Source: Salinirussus sp.
GTDB lineage: Archaea; Halobacteriota; Halobacteria; Halobacteriales; Haloarculaceae
Direction: 5' to 3'
DNA length: 22,911 nt
NCBI GenBank assembly: GCA_028275005.1
Contig: JAQCNN010000270.1
Span: 1 to 22,911, forward strand
The position numbers and the translations under genes are program-made. This document shows, piece after piece, positions 14,236 through 21,302 of the stretch (position 1 is its first letter; the number at the start of each line of letters is the position of its first letter). The notes beneath the pieces were generated by a model. It was not told the origin of the DNA. It was given only the letters and a program-made list of their open reading frames with translations, and searched no databases.

Positions 14236-17200
14236 CCGACCGTGCCAGGGTCCCCTTTGCCTTGCTCGGCGTGTTGCTCTTAGTCGGGAGCACGACATAC
14301 GCCGCGTCGCTATCGGGGCCAACAGTGTCCGAGCCGCGTGTCGCGGATGCGATGGCGGAGTTCGGTGCAGAGAGCCGGACGGCGCTGATAGAGGCCGCTC
14401 GGGATGCCGCGATGGAGTCGGCAGCCGAGCCGGTGACCGGCCGGGCGACCACACCGGCCGGTCGCGCACTCGGCGCTCAGGAGACGTTCCGGGACGCACT
14501 GAGGCTCCGGGTCTACACCCGCGCTCGACAGGCGCTCGGGAGCCTCGGTCGACAGCAGGGCCGGCTCCGACTCTCGGCATCCCTCCCAGCCCCAGAGACG
14601 GAGACTGAACTCCGAAGGGCGGTCGAGCGGGTGGTAGTTGAGCGAGCCGGCCCCGACGGGACAGCGCTGCGCGTGACCGTCGAGAACGTGAGTCTGAGCG
14701 CACATCGAAACGGGAGGGCCGTCGCTCGAACAGAGGTCAGCCCGACGTTCCGGGTGACTGTCCCGACGCTCGCGGTCCACGACCGTGTCGACCTGTTCGA
14801 GCAGCGCCTCGGGGCCGGTCCGACCGAACCCGGGCTCGGGCGCCGGCTGACCGCAAGCCTCTATCCGCTGGCCTGGACGCGGGGCTACGCTCAGTTCGCG
14901 GGGACACCGATCGAGAACGTCGTTGCCAACAGACACGTCGCGCTGGCGACCAACGGGGCGGTACTCGACATTCAGCGTGCCGTGTTCGGGGCCGGCGACC
15001 CGGTCGGGAAGCGCGCACTCGGGCGGGCGACCGCACAAACCGCGGTATCCGACGCGCTGAAAGGGTCGGGACACACCGGACTGCGGACACTCCAGCGCGC
15101 ACGTGGCTACACCGTGGACTCGTCGCCGCTGCCTGACCGGAAGCGTCTGCGTGAGCGCGCACAGGAGCAGGGACCGTCACCGGAGGAGAACGTCACCATC
15201 GGGGTCAATACGACAGCGAGCCAGGCGTTTCTCTCCGCGTTCGGTCCGGAGGCGAGGGTTTCACTCGCGGAGCGACTCAGGCGTCACTACGAGGTGGACC
15301 TCCGGCTGGGGGTGGATGCGTCCGTGGTTTCGGACCGCCGTGTCGGGCCCGCCGTTCACCCGGGTGAGAACTGGACACGGGTCGGCTCGGAGCGCGAGAC
15401 GGATATCGCTGTCACGCGCCGCGTTGCAAACCCGCCCGAACCGGGCGGCAACTGGCACATCCTGGCGCACCACCCACGAGAGGTCGTCAAGCGAGTTACC
15501 GACCGTCACGTCTGGGCAACGCCCGAAGGAACCCGGACCACAGAGACGCGGCGAGTCGTCAGGATACACGTCGGAGTCCTGCTGACGGGGAACCACGCCA
15601 TCGACGGTGTCGCCGGGACTGTCACCCCGGTCCACGTCCGCGGCGGGGCGCTGGACGGGCCAAATCTGGCAGCCGTTGCCGGGACGGCGCGCGAGCAACT
15701 CCTCGCAGACGAGGGCGGACCAGACGGTGTTGCCCGGCGTCTCGCTGCGGGCGAACTCGGGCTGGTAGAGGAACGGGCGGCGGCCATGTCGACCGAAACA
15801 ACGGTGACCGGCGAGCGGCCCCCGGGGCTCGAGGCGTGGGTGTACCGCGACCTCGCGGACCTCCGTCGCCGGGTCGCGAACGTCTCGGTGACGACAACCC
15901 GAGGGGCTGTCGGGACCTTTGGGGTGAACCCGCCGGCGAAACTCCGGGAGCGCCTCCGAAAGCACCGGGCGGCGTTGCTCGAGTCCCCGGCCGAGTACGA
16001 CGGGGTCGCCGACCGGGCCCGGGTAGCGGCGCGGGCGGCGTATCTCGACCGTGTCTCCCGACTGCTCGGGAGCCGTGCGGAGCGTCGACGCGACAGGGCC
16101 ACCGCGGTCACAGACGAGCTGTCCGCGGAACGAGAGGGGGGTCTCAACGGGCCGTACCGGAGCCGGGGACGAACCTCGACGCCCGAGGGGCTGGCGCTGT
16201 CGATGAGGGTCGATGCTCGTCCGTCGTACCTGACGACCGCAGCAGTCGACAGCGGGACGCTCCCCGGTCTGCCGGACGGGCACGCCGGCCACCCGCTCGC
16301 GGTTCGGAACACCAACGTCGCGTCAGCCCCGTACGCCGATGTCGTCGGTGGGATCATCGAGGCGTTCACCGGACCCGACCGCGTCTCGCTGGGCCGGGCC
16401 GCGCAGGCGCTTCGGGTGTCGGGTGCCAGCCTGATAGCCACCGACCAGTCGAGCGCGCCACACCGAAGACTGTCCAGACAGGTCTCCGGGTCGGTTGACT
16501 ATCTCCGGCACAGGCTCGTCTTCACGCTCAAACGCGAAGGCCTCGGGAACGAGTCCGTCCGACGCTCGCTGGTCGAGAGCGCCATCGGCCGGTGGGAACG
16601 ACCCGAGGAGCTCGCCCGCGCGTTCGTCAACGGCTCGGCAGCGACCGCGGTCCACCGGGCGGCCGCCGACGAGTGGCCGGGACTGACCCACCGCGAACGC
16701 GACACGCTCCGGCTCCGACTCGCCGCTGGAGTCAGGGGTGAGTTGGACACAGCCCGTGCCGGCGTGGAAAAGCCGGCGGTACGTGAGGTGGTCGACACTG
16801 TCCGAACGGTCGCCAAGGGGGAACTCCGTCGAAGAGCAGACCAGCTCTCGCAGGCGGTGAGCCAGCGGGTGGCAGGGCGGCTGAAGGACGCGGCACTCTC
16901 GACCGAAACCGGAAAACAACTCGGCGGGGAGTTCCTCGCGAAGCTCCCGACAGGCGTTCCGCTGGCCCCTGCTCCAGGGCTCTGGTACGCGACAGCGAAC
17001 TTCTGGGACGTGGAGGTCCGCGGGACCTACGCGCAGTTCGTCGTCCGGGTGGCCCGCGGTGCCCCCGACACGCCGGGCGGATTCAGGTACGTCCGGGACG
17101 GGGAGGAGGTGCGGCTGGACGTCGACGCCGACGGTGACCGGGAGCTGCTGGGGCGGGCGAGTCGGATACAGTTCACAACGGGGACAGACATCGCCGTCGC

Positions 17201-17288
17201 GGTGCCTGCCGGGCCGCGTGGGGTCGCTGACGTGGACGGTCAACGGACCGAGACCTCCGCCGGGTGGCCACGACCGGGGTGGAAGTGA
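14232..17288 (+). CDS. 1018-aa membrane-anchored protein of the pilus-like operon (DUF7286-like)
   Basis: The largest protein of the window, 1018 aa from the ATG at 14232 that overlaps the previous stop (ATGA). MTDRARVPFALLGVLLLVGS has a short basic leader, then one hydrophobic helix (about 8-26), comparable to the prepilin-like starts of its neighbours. I see no other membrane segment, so about 990 residues would face outward. This part has seven N-x-S/T sequons (four before residue 400: NVS, NVT, NTT, NWT), no cysteine at all, and long helical stretches unusually rich in Arg for a haloarchaeal protein (LRERLRKHRAALLE, SRAERRRDRATAVTDE), with a beta-rich C-terminus (YATANFWDVEVRGTYAQFVV). 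I recall a DUF7286 family of this type. A pilus tip, adhesin or scaffold is a guess; no enzymatic motif is visible. Confidence 0.8.
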   Translation: MTDRARVPFALLGVLLLVGSTTYAASLSGPTVSEPRVADAMAEFGAESRTALIEAARDAAMESAAEPVTGRATTPAGRALGAQETFRDALRLRVYTRARQALGSLGRQQGRLRLSASLPAPETETELRRAVERVVVERAGPDGTALRVTVENVSLSAHRNGRAVARTEVSPTFRVTVPTLAVHDRVDLFEQRLGAGPTEPGLGRRLTASLYPLAWTRGYAQFAGTPIENVVANRHVALATNGAVLDIQRAVFGAGDPVGKRALGRATAQTAVSDALKGSGHTGLRTLQRARGYTVDSSPLPDRKRLRERAQEQGPSPEENVTIGVNTTASQAFLSAFGPEARVSLAERLRRHYEVDLRLGVDASVVSDRRVGPAVHPGENWTRVGSERETDIAVTRRVANPPEPGGNWHILAHHPREVVKRVTDRHVWATPEGTRTTETRRVVRIHVGVLLTGNHAIDGVAGTVTPVHVRGGALDGPNLAAVAGTAREQLLADEGGPDGVARRLAAGELGLVEERAAAMSTETTVTGERPPGLEAWVYRDLADLRRRVANVSVTTTRGAVGTFGVNPPAKLRERLRKHRAALLESPAEYDGVADRARVAARAAYLDRVSRLLGSRAERRRDRATAVTDELSAEREGGLNGPYRSRGRTSTPEGLALSMRVDARPSYLTTAAVDSGTLPGLPDGHAGHPLAVRNTNVASAPYADVVGGIIEAFTGPDRVSLGRAAQALRVSGASLIATDQSSAPHRRLSRQVSGSVDYLRHRLVFTLKREGLGNESVRRSLVESAIGRWERPEELARAFVNGSAATAVHRAAADEWPGLTHRERDTLRLRLAAGVRGELDTARAGVEKPAVREVVDTVRTVAKGELRRRADQLSQAVSQRVAGRLKDAALSTETGKQLGGEFLAKLPTGVPLAPAPGLWYATANFWDVEVRGTYAQFVVRVARGAPDTPGGFRYVRDGEEVRLDVDADGDRELLGRASRIQFTTGTDIAVAVPAGPRGVADVDGQRTETSAGWPRPGWK

Positions 17289-17297
17289 CAGTCACTT
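17283..17297. promoter_or_regulatory. Perfect 15-bp palindrome at the operon end and in front of the DUF5791 gene
   Basis: AAGTGAC-A-GTCACTT, 7-bp arms around one central base. It overlaps the last two codons of the 1018-aa protein gene and is centred 32 nt before the next ATG (17322), exactly where a TATA/BRE would be expected and where no TATA box is present. An operator for a dimeric regulator is the best reading; a terminator is less likely because there is no T-run after it. Confidence 0.5.
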
Positions 17298-17321
17298 GTA
17301 CCCGGACGGTCTACCACGGGC

Positions 17322-17750
17322 ATGCTCAGAGGGGAGTTCCCGTCGGCGGGTGCGCAGTCGCCGGAGACGCTCCGGGCGGCCTACGATGACTATCTGGCGG
17401 CGGCTATCGACGCAGTTGGCGTCGAATCCGTCGCGGAGCGGACAGGACTCGACCTCGACACGCTGCGCGCAATCCCGGCCGGCGAGACCCCGGAGCTGAC
17501 GCTGTCGGAGGCGGCGGCGGTGCTGGCGGCCGACCCCGACCGGCCGGACGCCGACACTATCGCCGCGGAGGCCCGGGATATCCTCCTGATGGGGATGACG
17601 ACCGCGGTCCTCGACGTGGAGGTGCTCGCCTCGGTTGCTGACGGCGAGCTCGAGCCAAAGGAGATTCAGCAGAAGGTCGAGGGGCGATTCCCCGTCACAC
17701 TCGACGAGTACGCCCTGCTTCACAGCACCATCGAGGGTCAGAAGCGATGA
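17322..17750 (+). CDS. DUF5791-family protein
   Basis: A 142-aa acidic, all-helical cytoplasmic protein. The stretch AAIDAVGVESVAERTGLDLDTLRAI followed by GETPELTLSEAAAVLA (about 27-69) is like a helix-turn-helix or XRE-type domain, and the remainder, with DILLMGMTTAVLDVEVLA and EIQQKVEGRFPVTLDEYALL, matches what I remember of the haloarchaeal DUF5791 family. The family has no assigned function. The recognisable HTH-like half suggests DNA binding, unproven. It is separated from the pilus-like operon by 33 bp holding a palindrome, and its stop overlaps the SDR start as ATGA. Confidence 0.8.
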   Translation: MLRGEFPSAGAQSPETLRAAYDDYLAAAIDAVGVESVAERTGLDLDTLRAIPAGETPELTLSEAAAVLAADPDRPDADTIAAEARDILLMGMTTAVLDVEVLASVADGELEPKEIQQKVEGRFPVTLDEYALLHSTIEGQKR

Positions 17751-18631
17751 CGCGGGTCGTGGTGCTCGGCTGCGGGTACGTCGGGCTCGAACTCTGTCGC
17801 CAGCTCGACGCCGAGGTGGTCGGTGTCCGCCGGTCGGACGCGGGCATCCGGGCCATCGAAGCAACCGGTGCGACCGCCGTACAGGCGGACCTTACCGACG
17901 CCGACGCGCTCGAGGCAGTCCCGGACCCTGACGCGATTGTCTTCGCGGCGAGTTCGGGGGGTCGCGGGGCAAAAGCAGCCCGGGAGGTGTACGTCGAGGG
18001 CCAGCGAACGGCACTCGAACACTTCGCCGAGCGCCCGAGCCCACCGGAGCGGTACGTCTACACCTCGAGTACGGGCGTCTACGGCGACCACGGCGGTGAC
18101 TGGGTCGACGAGGCGACGACACTGGCCCCGGTGACCGAGAAGACCGAGGTGCTCGTCGAGGCCGAGGCGGTCGCCCTCGAGGGCGCGTCGGAGCGGGGGG
18201 TCGACGGAACTGTGGCTCGGTTTGGCGGCCTCTACGGTCCCGACCGCTACCGTCTCCAGCGGTACGTCGAGGGGCCGGTGACCGAGGGATACCTGAACAT
18301 GGTCCACCGTGACGACGCCGCCGGCGCCGTCCGGTTTCTCCTCGAGGCGGACGCCGCCCGCGGGGAGGTCGTGGTGGTAGTCGACGACAAGCCCGTCGAG
18401 AAGTGGGCCTTTGCGGACTGGCTGGCCGAGCAGTGTGAGGAACCCGTTCCGCCGAAACGGACCGTCGAGGAGCGTCTGGAGGGTGACCCCTCGGAGACCG
18501 TACGACGCCGGCTCACCACCAGCAAGCGCTGCTCGAACGCGAAACTTCGCGGGCTGGGCTATGACTTTCGGTATCCGACATATCGGGAGGGGTATCGGGC
18601 GGCGATCGCGGCCTGGAGCCGGGCCAAATAG
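17747..18631 (+). CDS. Atypical short-chain dehydrogenase/NAD(P)-dependent epimerase-like protein
   Basis: A 294-aa Rossmann-fold protein of the extended/atypical SDR group, similar in layout to E. coli YeeZ. The dinucleotide-binding loop is G8-C-G10-Y-V-G13, the adenine-side strand ends in VVGVRRSD, and the A-A-S-S-G-G loop (about 67-72) follows a VFAASS strand. The Ser of the active site is present in YTSSTGVYGDHGG, but the usual YxxxK is replaced around V-T-E-K-T-E-V, so classical dehydrogenase chemistry is doubtful. The C-terminal part (TTSKRCSNAKLRGLGYDFRYPTYREG) is typical of SDR/epimerases. ATGA coupling with the DUF5791 gene implies joint expression. Substrate unknown. Confidence 0.85.
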   Translation: MTRVVVLGCGYVGLELCRQLDAEVVGVRRSDAGIRAIEATGATAVQADLTDADALEAVPDPDAIVFAASSGGRGAKAAREVYVEGQRTALEHFAERPSPPERYVYTSSTGVYGDHGGDWVDEATTLAPVTEKTEVLVEAEAVALEGASERGVDGTVARFGGLYGPDRYRLQRYVEGPVTEGYLNMVHRDDAAGAVRFLLEADAARGEVVVVVDDKPVEKWAFADWLAEQCEEPVPPKRTVEERLEGDPSETVRRRLTTSKRCSNAKLRGLGYDFRYPTYREGYRAAIAAWSRAK

Positions 18632-18677
18632 CGTGACAGCGGCGGGAGCGGCCGACAGAGCCGTGAATGCGAATGTT

Positions 18678-18684
18678 CTTTTGA
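18678..18684 (+). promoter_or_regulatory. Weak TATA-like element of the DHH gene
   Basis: CTTTTGA with its T-run starting 28 nt before the ATG at 18707. An almost identical CTTTTGA at the same distance precedes the glycosyltransferase gene, which supports both as weak promoters. Confidence 0.35.
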
Positions 18685-18706
18685 CCCCGCCCAATCTGTA
18701 GTGGTG

Positions 18707-19891
18707 ATGGGTCCGATGGTCGCCGTTCCGGATGGGGTCCGGGGTGCGTCCGACGCCGTCTCGTCGCTGGCGGCCGACCGACCGCTGGTCGTCGCCGGAG
18801 CGGCGGTGGTGCTGGTGGTGCTGCTGGCGGTCGGTGTGGTCGCGCTTCGCCGGTATCTCCGCCCGACCGGCCAGCGTTTTGTGAACTTTCTTCGCGACCA
18901 CGAGGCGGTGACGGTGCTGATGCACCCGAACCCCGACCCGGACGCGATGTCGTGTGCGCTGGCGGTCGAACAGCTCGCCGAGTCCAGTGACACCGACGCG
19001 ACACTGCAGTATCCGGGCCAGATCCGTCACCAGGAGAACCGCGCCTTCGAGACCGTCCTCGATGCCGACTTCGAGCAGGTCGACAACGCCGGCGACCTCG
19101 ACGACGGGGCGGTCGTGCTCGTCGACCACAACGAGCCCCGGGGGTTCTCGGGCGCCGAAGGGGTCGACCCGGTCGCGGTTGTCGACCACCACCCCGGCGG
19201 CGGCGAGGGGCGGGAGTTCACCGACGTCCGGACCGACAACGGCGCCTGTGCGAGTATCTTCGCCGAGTACTTCCGGGAGATGGGCTGGGCGCTCGGAGAC
19301 GCCGCCGAGAACGGGGGGACCACCGAGGAGCGGACGCTCCCGTCGGCGGTCGCGACCGGGCTCCTCTACGGGATCCAGTCGGACACCAGCCAGCTCACGA
19401 AGGGCTGCTCGCCGTCGGAGTTCGACGGGGCGCGCTACCTCTATGAGGGGGTCGACGAGGACCGACTCGACCGGGTCGCTAACCCCGAGGTCGGCGCCGA
19501 GGTGCTCGAGATAAAGGCAGCAGCGATCACCGGGCGGGAGGTACGCAACGCCTTTGCGGTCAGCGACGTCGGGACGATCTCGAACGTGGACGCGGTGCCA
19601 CAGGCCGCCGACGAACTCCTCCGGCTCGAGGGTGTCACGGCCGTCGTCGTTCTCGGGGACGCGGACGGCCAGATCCACCTCTCCGGCCGTTCGCGTGACG
19701 ACCGAGTTCACATGGGTAAGACCCTCAGTGCGGTCGTCGAGGACGTGCCCCTGGGTGGGGCCGGCGGTCACGCCCGGATGGGTGGTGGACAGCTCTCCAT
19801 CGAGCACATGAACGGGCTCGGGCCGGGTGACGGGCTGACCCGCGAGGAGTTCCACGAGCGCCTGTTCGAGGCGATGAGCGGGGAGCTGTAG
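18707..19891 (+). CDS. Membrane-anchored DHH/DHHA1 phosphoesterase
   Basis: A 394-aa DHH-superfamily phosphoesterase. After a short lead, one strongly hydrophobic segment (about 27-47, VVAGAAVVLVVLLAVGVVAL) is followed by the basic RRYLRP, so the enzyme should hang on the inner face of the membrane. Metal-binding motifs: H73-P-N-P-D77-P-D79, D140-H141-N in VLVDHNE, and D160-H161-H162-P-G-G. The DHHA1 substrate motif is G-G-A-G-G-H-A-R-M-G-G-G at 350-361. The layout fits NrnA/RecJ-like oligoribonucleases or GdpP-like cyclic dinucleotide phosphodiesterases, without the PAS/GGDEF part of GdpP. ATG 18707 was chosen over GTGs at 18701/18704 and an ATG at 18716. It follows the SDR by 75 bp. Confidence 0.9.
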   Translation: MGPMVAVPDGVRGASDAVSSLAADRPLVVAGAAVVLVVLLAVGVVALRRYLRPTGQRFVNFLRDHEAVTVLMHPNPDPDAMSCALAVEQLAESSDTDATLQYPGQIRHQENRAFETVLDADFEQVDNAGDLDDGAVVLVDHNEPRGFSGAEGVDPVAVVDHHPGGGEGREFTDVRTDNGACASIFAEYFREMGWALGDAAENGGTTEERTLPSAVATGLLYGIQSDTSQLTKGCSPSEFDGARYLYEGVDEDRLDRVANPEVGAEVLEIKAAAITGREVRNAFAVSDVGTISNVDAVPQAADELLRLEGVTAVVVLGDADGQIHLSGRSRDDRVHMGKTLSAVVEDVPLGGAGGHARMGGGQLSIEHMNGLGPGDGLTREEFHERLFEAMSGEL

Positions 19892-19937
19892 CGCGCCGGA
19901 GCGGCAGGCCGAAGTTGACGGAGTGCCGACCGTCGGT

Positions 19938-21023
19938 ATGGCGACCGCAGACGCGACCTGGGACTATCGGGACCGCCACGACGGCTTCGCGCGCACCTAC
20001 TTCCGGGCCTTCGGGGACTGTGTCGTCTCCTCTATCGGTGTCGGGACGTATCTCGGTGAGCCGACCGACGCCGCCGACGACGCCTACCGTGAGGCGGTTG
20101 TCGAGGCTGTCGAGTCCGGCATCAACGTCGTCGATACGGCCGTCAACTATCGGTGCCAGCGCAGCGAGCGGACGGTCGGCGAAGCTATCGAGGCGGCGGC
20201 TGTCGACCGCGAAGCCGTCATGGTCGCCACCAAGGGCGGGTTCGTGCCGTTCGACGGCAGACAGCCCGACGACCCGGGGCGGTACGTCCGCGAGACGTAC
20301 CTCGACCCTGGCCTCGTCGACCCCGACGAGCTGGTCGGGGGTCGACACTGTCTCTCCCCCGCGTTCATCGACGACCAGGTCGACCGCTCGCTCTCGAATC
20401 TCGGCCTCGACACACTCGACCTGTACTATCTGCACAACCCGGAGACCCAGCTCCAGGCGTGTTCGCGAGCGACGGTCTACGACCGGCTCGAGGCCGCCTT
20501 CGAGGTCCTCGAACGACGGGTACAGGCCGGCGACATCCGCCACTACGGCGTCGCGACCTGGGAGGCGTTCCGGGTCGAGGAGGGCGAGCAGTCCTATCTC
20601 TCCCTGCCGGCGGTCCTCGAGCGAGCGCGAGCGGCCGCGGAGACGGTTGGCTCGGCGGCCACGAGCCTGCGGGCGGTCCAACTCCCGTTCAACGTCCACA
20701 TGGCCGACGCCTTTACCACCGCGTCCCACGACACCGCAGAGGGTGGACAGAGTGCGCTGCGGTTCGCAAATGACGCCGGCCTGGACGTGTTCACGAGCGC
20801 CTCGCTCATGCAGGGGCGACTGGCCCGCGAACTGCCGGAGGACGTGGCGGAGAGACTCGACGGGGGGACTCAGGCACAGCAGGCGCTCAACTTCGCGCGC
20901 AGCGCACCCGGCGTGACGAGCGCGCTGGTCGGGACCGGCTCGCCGGCACACGTCGCGGAGAACGTCGACGCCGGCACGTACGAGCCGCTGGGTGCCGGTG
21001 CCTTCGACGCCGTCTTCGAGTGA
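19938..21023 (+). CDS. Aldo/keto reductase
   Basis: A 361-aa NAD(P)H-dependent aldo/keto reductase with the TIM-barrel tetrad D66 and Y71 (in VVDTAVNYRCQRSE), K99 (VMVATKGG) and H166 (DLYYLHNPE). The cofactor-binding end is SAPGVTSALVGTGSPAHVAENV near the C-terminus. It is slightly longer than usual, with an insertion at about 100-140 (FVPFDGRQPDDPGRYVRETY and the following loop), which is common in the archaeal/bacterial branch related to L-fuco-beta-pyranose or L-galactose dehydrogenase-like proteins, but the substrate cannot be named. ATG 19938 is preferred to an upstream GTG at 19923. The stop touches the stop of the convergent zinc-ribbon gene with no gap. Confidence 0.92.
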   Translation: MATADATWDYRDRHDGFARTYFRAFGDCVVSSIGVGTYLGEPTDAADDAYREAVVEAVESGINVVDTAVNYRCQRSERTVGEAIEAAAVDREAVMVATKGGFVPFDGRQPDDPGRYVRETYLDPGLVDPDELVGGRHCLSPAFIDDQVDRSLSNLGLDTLDLYYLHNPETQLQACSRATVYDRLEAAFEVLERRVQAGDIRHYGVATWEAFRVEEGEQSYLSLPAVLERARAAAETVGSAATSLRAVQLPFNVHMADAFTTASHDTAEGGQSALRFANDAGLDVFTSASLMQGRLARELPEDVAERLDGGTQAQQALNFARSAPGVTSALVGTGSPAHVAENVDAGTYEPLGAGAFDAVFE

Positions 21024-21194
21024 TCAGGGCATCTCCTGCCACTCTGTGCCACAGCCCGGGCAGACCCTGCGTTTGCCGACGTCCTCGGGCATAGCCTCGG
21101 TGGCCAGTTCCTCCTCACACTCGGCGCAGGTCAGCCGCTCGTAGGTGTCCTTCTCGATATCCCCGGAACGGAGGCCTCGCCTGACAGACTCCAT
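21024..21194 (-). CDS. Small two-CxxC zinc-ribbon protein (HVO_0758 family)
   Basis: A 56-aa protein MESVRRGLRSGDIEKDTYER... with C23-x2-C26 and C45-x2-C48-G, a complete four-cysteine zinc ribbon. It agrees closely with what I recall of the small haloarchaeal zinc-finger protein HVO_0758 (which shares the R-x-G-D-I-E-K-D-T-Y-E-R-L start). Such micro-proteins are reported to be structured with zinc and some are needed for normal growth or biofilm formation in Haloferax; the target of this one is unknown. The start is supported by a TATA element 30 nt upstream. It is head to tail with nothing on its strand, and convergent with the aldo/keto reductase. Confidence 0.88.
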   Translation of the reverse strand: MESVRRGLRSGDIEKDTYERLTCAECEEELATEAMPEDVGKRRVCPGCGTEWQEMP

Positions 21195-21217
21195 AGTTGC
21201 CGGTAGCCAGCCCGCGG

Positions 21218-21225
21218 CTAAAAAG
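21218..21225 (-). promoter_or_regulatory. TATA-like element of the zinc-ribbon gene
   Basis: Minus-strand CTTTTTAG, beginning with its T-run 30 nt before the ATG at 21194. It is inside a small dyad GGCT-AAAA-AGCC (21216-21227). Confidence 0.5.
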
Positions 21226-21271
21226 CCAGCGCGGCCGCGAGCGTCACCGAGGCTGTGCCTGGAACGGCGGG

Positions 21272-21279
21272 CTTTTGAG
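21272..21279 (+). promoter_or_regulatory. Weak TATA-like element of the glycosyltransferase gene
   Basis: CTTTTGAG, T-run starting 30 nt before the ATG at 21303, the same sequence and place as in front of the DHH gene. Confidence 0.35.
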
Positions 21280-21302
21280 CGCCGGGGCCCGGTGTCCGGC
21301 TG

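Noticed and set aside
17738..19855. A 705-codon open frame on the minus strand
   Set aside because: It is the antisense shadow of the SDR and DHH genes, both of which have clear catalytic motifs. Long antisense frames are common in DNA with very high third-position GC.
19725..20951. A 408-codon minus-strand open frame under the aldo/keto reductase
   Set aside because: Arg-rich shadow frame; the opposite strand has the full D-Y-K-H tetrad of a reductase.
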